This document shows positions 60,383-61,589 of a stretch of DNA of 61,589 nucleotides, piece by piece. A program made the translations under genes and the position numbers. The notes below the pieces were generated by a model. The model ran no database searches. It saw only the letters and a list, made by a program, of their open reading frames with translations, and was not told where the DNA came from. The DNA is from Paraburkholderia dilworthii (lineage in GTDB: Bacteria; Pseudomonadota; Gammaproteobacteria; Burkholderiales; Burkholderiaceae), in NCBI RefSeq assembly GCF_000472525.1, contig NZ_AWZT01000040.1, positions 6,254 through 67,842 of the forward strand. Direction: 5' to 3'. Position 1 is the first letter of the stretch; the number at the start of each line of letters is the position of its first letter.

Positions 60383-60418
60383 TTTCATGAGTGAAATTCG
60401 CACGTTTCAAAGATGAAA
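60383..60418. promoter_or_regulatory. Two TTTCA-N4-TGAAA inverted repeats, putative PrpR enhancer sites
   Basis: Site 1 is 60383-60396 (spacer TGAG), site 2 is 60405-60418 (spacer AAGA). The arms are identical and the centres are 22 bp apart, about two helical turns. They lie 66-101 bases upstream of the sigma-54 promoter, right for enhancer binding, and 56-91 bases upstream of prpR, where a weak sigma-70-like promoter on the minus strand (TTCACT, 17 bases, CATAAT) overlaps site 1, so autoregulation is likely. Confidence 0.65.
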
Positions 60419-60483
60419 TAACCCGTGCTCCGCGAATTGTGGCAATCCTGGAAAATCATGCACTTACCGCATGCCCGTGCCGG

Positions 60484-60498
60484 TGGCCCGTTCTTTGC
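60484..60498 (+). promoter_or_regulatory. Sigma-54 promoter of prpC
   Basis: TGGCCCGTTCTTTGC has the -24 GG and -12 GC with exactly 10 bases between, close to the consensus. It lies 46 bases upstream of the prpC start and faces it, and the divergent neighbour encodes a sigma-54 activator. Confidence 0.82.
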
Positions 60499-60543
60499 GT
60501 TTCTAGTCGCGTTTAAAAGACCGACGCAACTGGAGACATACTG

Positions 60544-61589
60544 ATGAGCGAAGCAGACAACAGCACGCCGAACGCGGGCGCATTCAAACCGAAAAAATCG
60601 GTTGCGCTGTCCGGCGTGACCGCAGGCAACACCGCGCTTTGCACGGTCGGCAAGACGGGCAACGATCTGCACTATCGCGGCTACGACATTCTCGACATTG
60701 CGGGCAACTGCGAATTCGAGGAGATCGCGTATCTGCTGGTGCACGAAAAGCTGCCGACGCAGGCCGAACTGACTGCGTACAAGACGAAACTCAAGGCATT
60801 GCGCGGCCTGCCCGCGAACGTCAAGGCCGCGCTCGAATGGATTCCTGCCGCCGCGCATCCAATGGATGTGATGCGCACCGGCGTGTCGGTGCTCGGCACC
60901 GTGCTGCCGGAGAAGGACGACCACAATCTGCCCGGCGCGCGCGATATCGCCGACAAGCTGATGGCCTCGCTCGGCTCGATGCTGCTGTACTGGTATCACT
61001 ATTCGCACAACGGCAAACGCATTGAAGTCGAGACCGACGACGATTCGATCGGCGGCCACTTCCTGCATCTGCTGCATGGCGTCGAACCGCCGAAGTCGTG
61101 GGTCGATGCAATGCATGTGTCGCTGAACCTGTACGCCGAGCATGAGTTCAATGCATCGACGTTTACGGGTCGCGTGATTGCCGGTACAGGATCGGACATC
61201 TATTCGGCGATTACCGGCGCAATCGGCGCACTGCGCGGACCGAAGCACGGCGGCGCGAATGAAGTCGCGTTCGAAATCCAGTCGCGCTATCAGACGCCGG
61301 ATGACGCGGAAAGCGATATCCGCAGGCGCGTCGAGAACAAGGAAGTGGTGATCGGCTTCGGTCATCCGGTCTATACGATCTCGGACCCGCGCAACAAGGT
61401 CATCAAGGAAGTGGCGAAGAAGCTGTCGAAAGAAGCGGGCAGCACGAAACTGTTCGATATCGCCGAGCGCCTTGAAACAGTCATGGCCGAAGTGAAAAAG
61501 ATGTTTCCCAATCTCGACTGGTTCAGCGCCGTGTCGTACCACATGATGGGCGTGCCGACGGCGATGTTCACCCCGCTCTTCGTTATCGC
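60544..61589 (+). CDS. prpC: 2-methylcitrate synthase (3' end outside window)
   Basis: Condenses propionyl-CoA with oxaloacetate in the 2-methylcitrate cycle. The first 348 residues are present. Active-site marks of citrate-synthase folds are GPKHGGANE (His235) and VIGFGHPVYT (His274), and KMFPNLDWFSAVSYHMMG holds the catalytic Asp near 325. The N-terminal KSVALSGVTAGNTALCTVG is PrpC-specific. GGAG is 8 bases before the ATG at 60544. About 40 residues are cut off by the window end. It is the first gene after the sigma-54 promoter; prpB, often found between prpR and prpC, is absent here. Confidence 0.96.
   Translation, partial: MSEADNSTPNAGAFKPKKSVALSGVTAGNTALCTVGKTGNDLHYRGYDILDIAGNCEFEEIAYLLVHEKLPTQAELTAYKTKLKALRGLPANVKAALEWIPAAAHPMDVMRTGVSVLGTVLPEKDDHNLPGARDIADKLMASLGSMLLYWYHYSHNGKRIEVETDDDSIGGHFLHLLHGVEPPKSWVDAMHVSLNLYAEHEFNASTFTGRVIAGTGSDIYSAITGAIGALRGPKHGGANEVAFEIQSRYQTPDDAESDIRRRVENKEVVIGFGHPVYTISDPRNKVIKEVAKKLSKEAGSTKLFDIAERLETVMAEVKKMFPNLDWFSAVSYHMMGVPTAMFTPLFVI

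Noticed and set aside
1..61589. CRISPR arrays, transposases, phage genes, riboswitches
   Set aside because: None were recognised: no regularly spaced repeats, no transposase or integrase motifs and no conserved riboswitch core seen on either strand.

Overview
The window is GC-rich, tightly packed DNA of the Burkholderia sensu lato type (Paraburkholderia, Caballeronia or a relative). I infer this from codon use, from the gene content (split transketolase, HcnABC-like flavin dehydrogenase, prpR/prpC, many MFS and ABC importers, many LysR/GntR/LacI regulators) and from protein sequence style, not from a database search. It looks like an accessory, catabolism-rich stretch of chromosome. The only core RNA gene seen is a tRNA-Val(GAC). 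I see no transposase, integrase, phage or CRISPR.

Layout. 1-3.2 kb: end of a branched-chain-type ABC ATPase, an M20 amidohydrolase and an MlrC-like M81 metalloprotein. 3.3 kb: tRNA-Val. 3.5-8.1 kb: a GntR-controlled island (amidohydrolase, two MFS carriers, GntR) with shared operator-like sequences, one a perfect 32-bp palindrome. 8.1-11.6 kb: a selenium operon (selD, mnmH/selU, a Cys-rich permease and a translationally coupled 44-aa membrane peptide). 11.8-17.4 kb: a DUF1330 protein and a LysR-SDR-MFS-split transketolase operon. 17.6-24.9 kb: small unknown proteins, an ABC exporter, a phytase-like esterase, an SsuA-like binding protein, a protein without a normal start codon and a HAD hydrolase. 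24.9-26.4 kb: gabD.

26.6-35.5 kb: a complete galactan/arabinogalactan utilisation locus: LacI regulator, two matching operators, a sugar ABC importer (ATPase, binding protein, two permeases), GH42 beta-galactosidase and exported GH53 endo-galactanase. The exported GH53 should cut galactan, the ABC system import the galacto-oligosaccharides, and the GH42 enzyme release galactose inside the cell. 35.5-37.6 kb: two small proteins and an aromatic-acid-type MFS carrier. 38-41.5 kb: a tartrate/malate dehydrogenase-like gene with an AstE-like deacylase and a cupin, opposite a LysR gene.

41.5-58.3 kb: amine/amino-acid catabolism. An Lrp regulator, class III aminotransferase, GhrA-like reductase and double GNAT protein are followed on the other strand by an aldehyde dehydrogenase, HAD hydrolase, PuuB-like oxidase, a dipeptide-type ABC importer, a three-subunit flavin/iron-sulfur dehydrogenase and a mini AraC regulator, most with 4-bp start/stop overlaps. 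I think the importer-dehydrogenase unit is the best candidate for an uncharacterised catabolic system. 58.3-61.6 kb: prpR and prpC (2-methylcitrate cycle) diverge around a sigma-54 promoter and two identical inverted repeats; prpC runs off the window.
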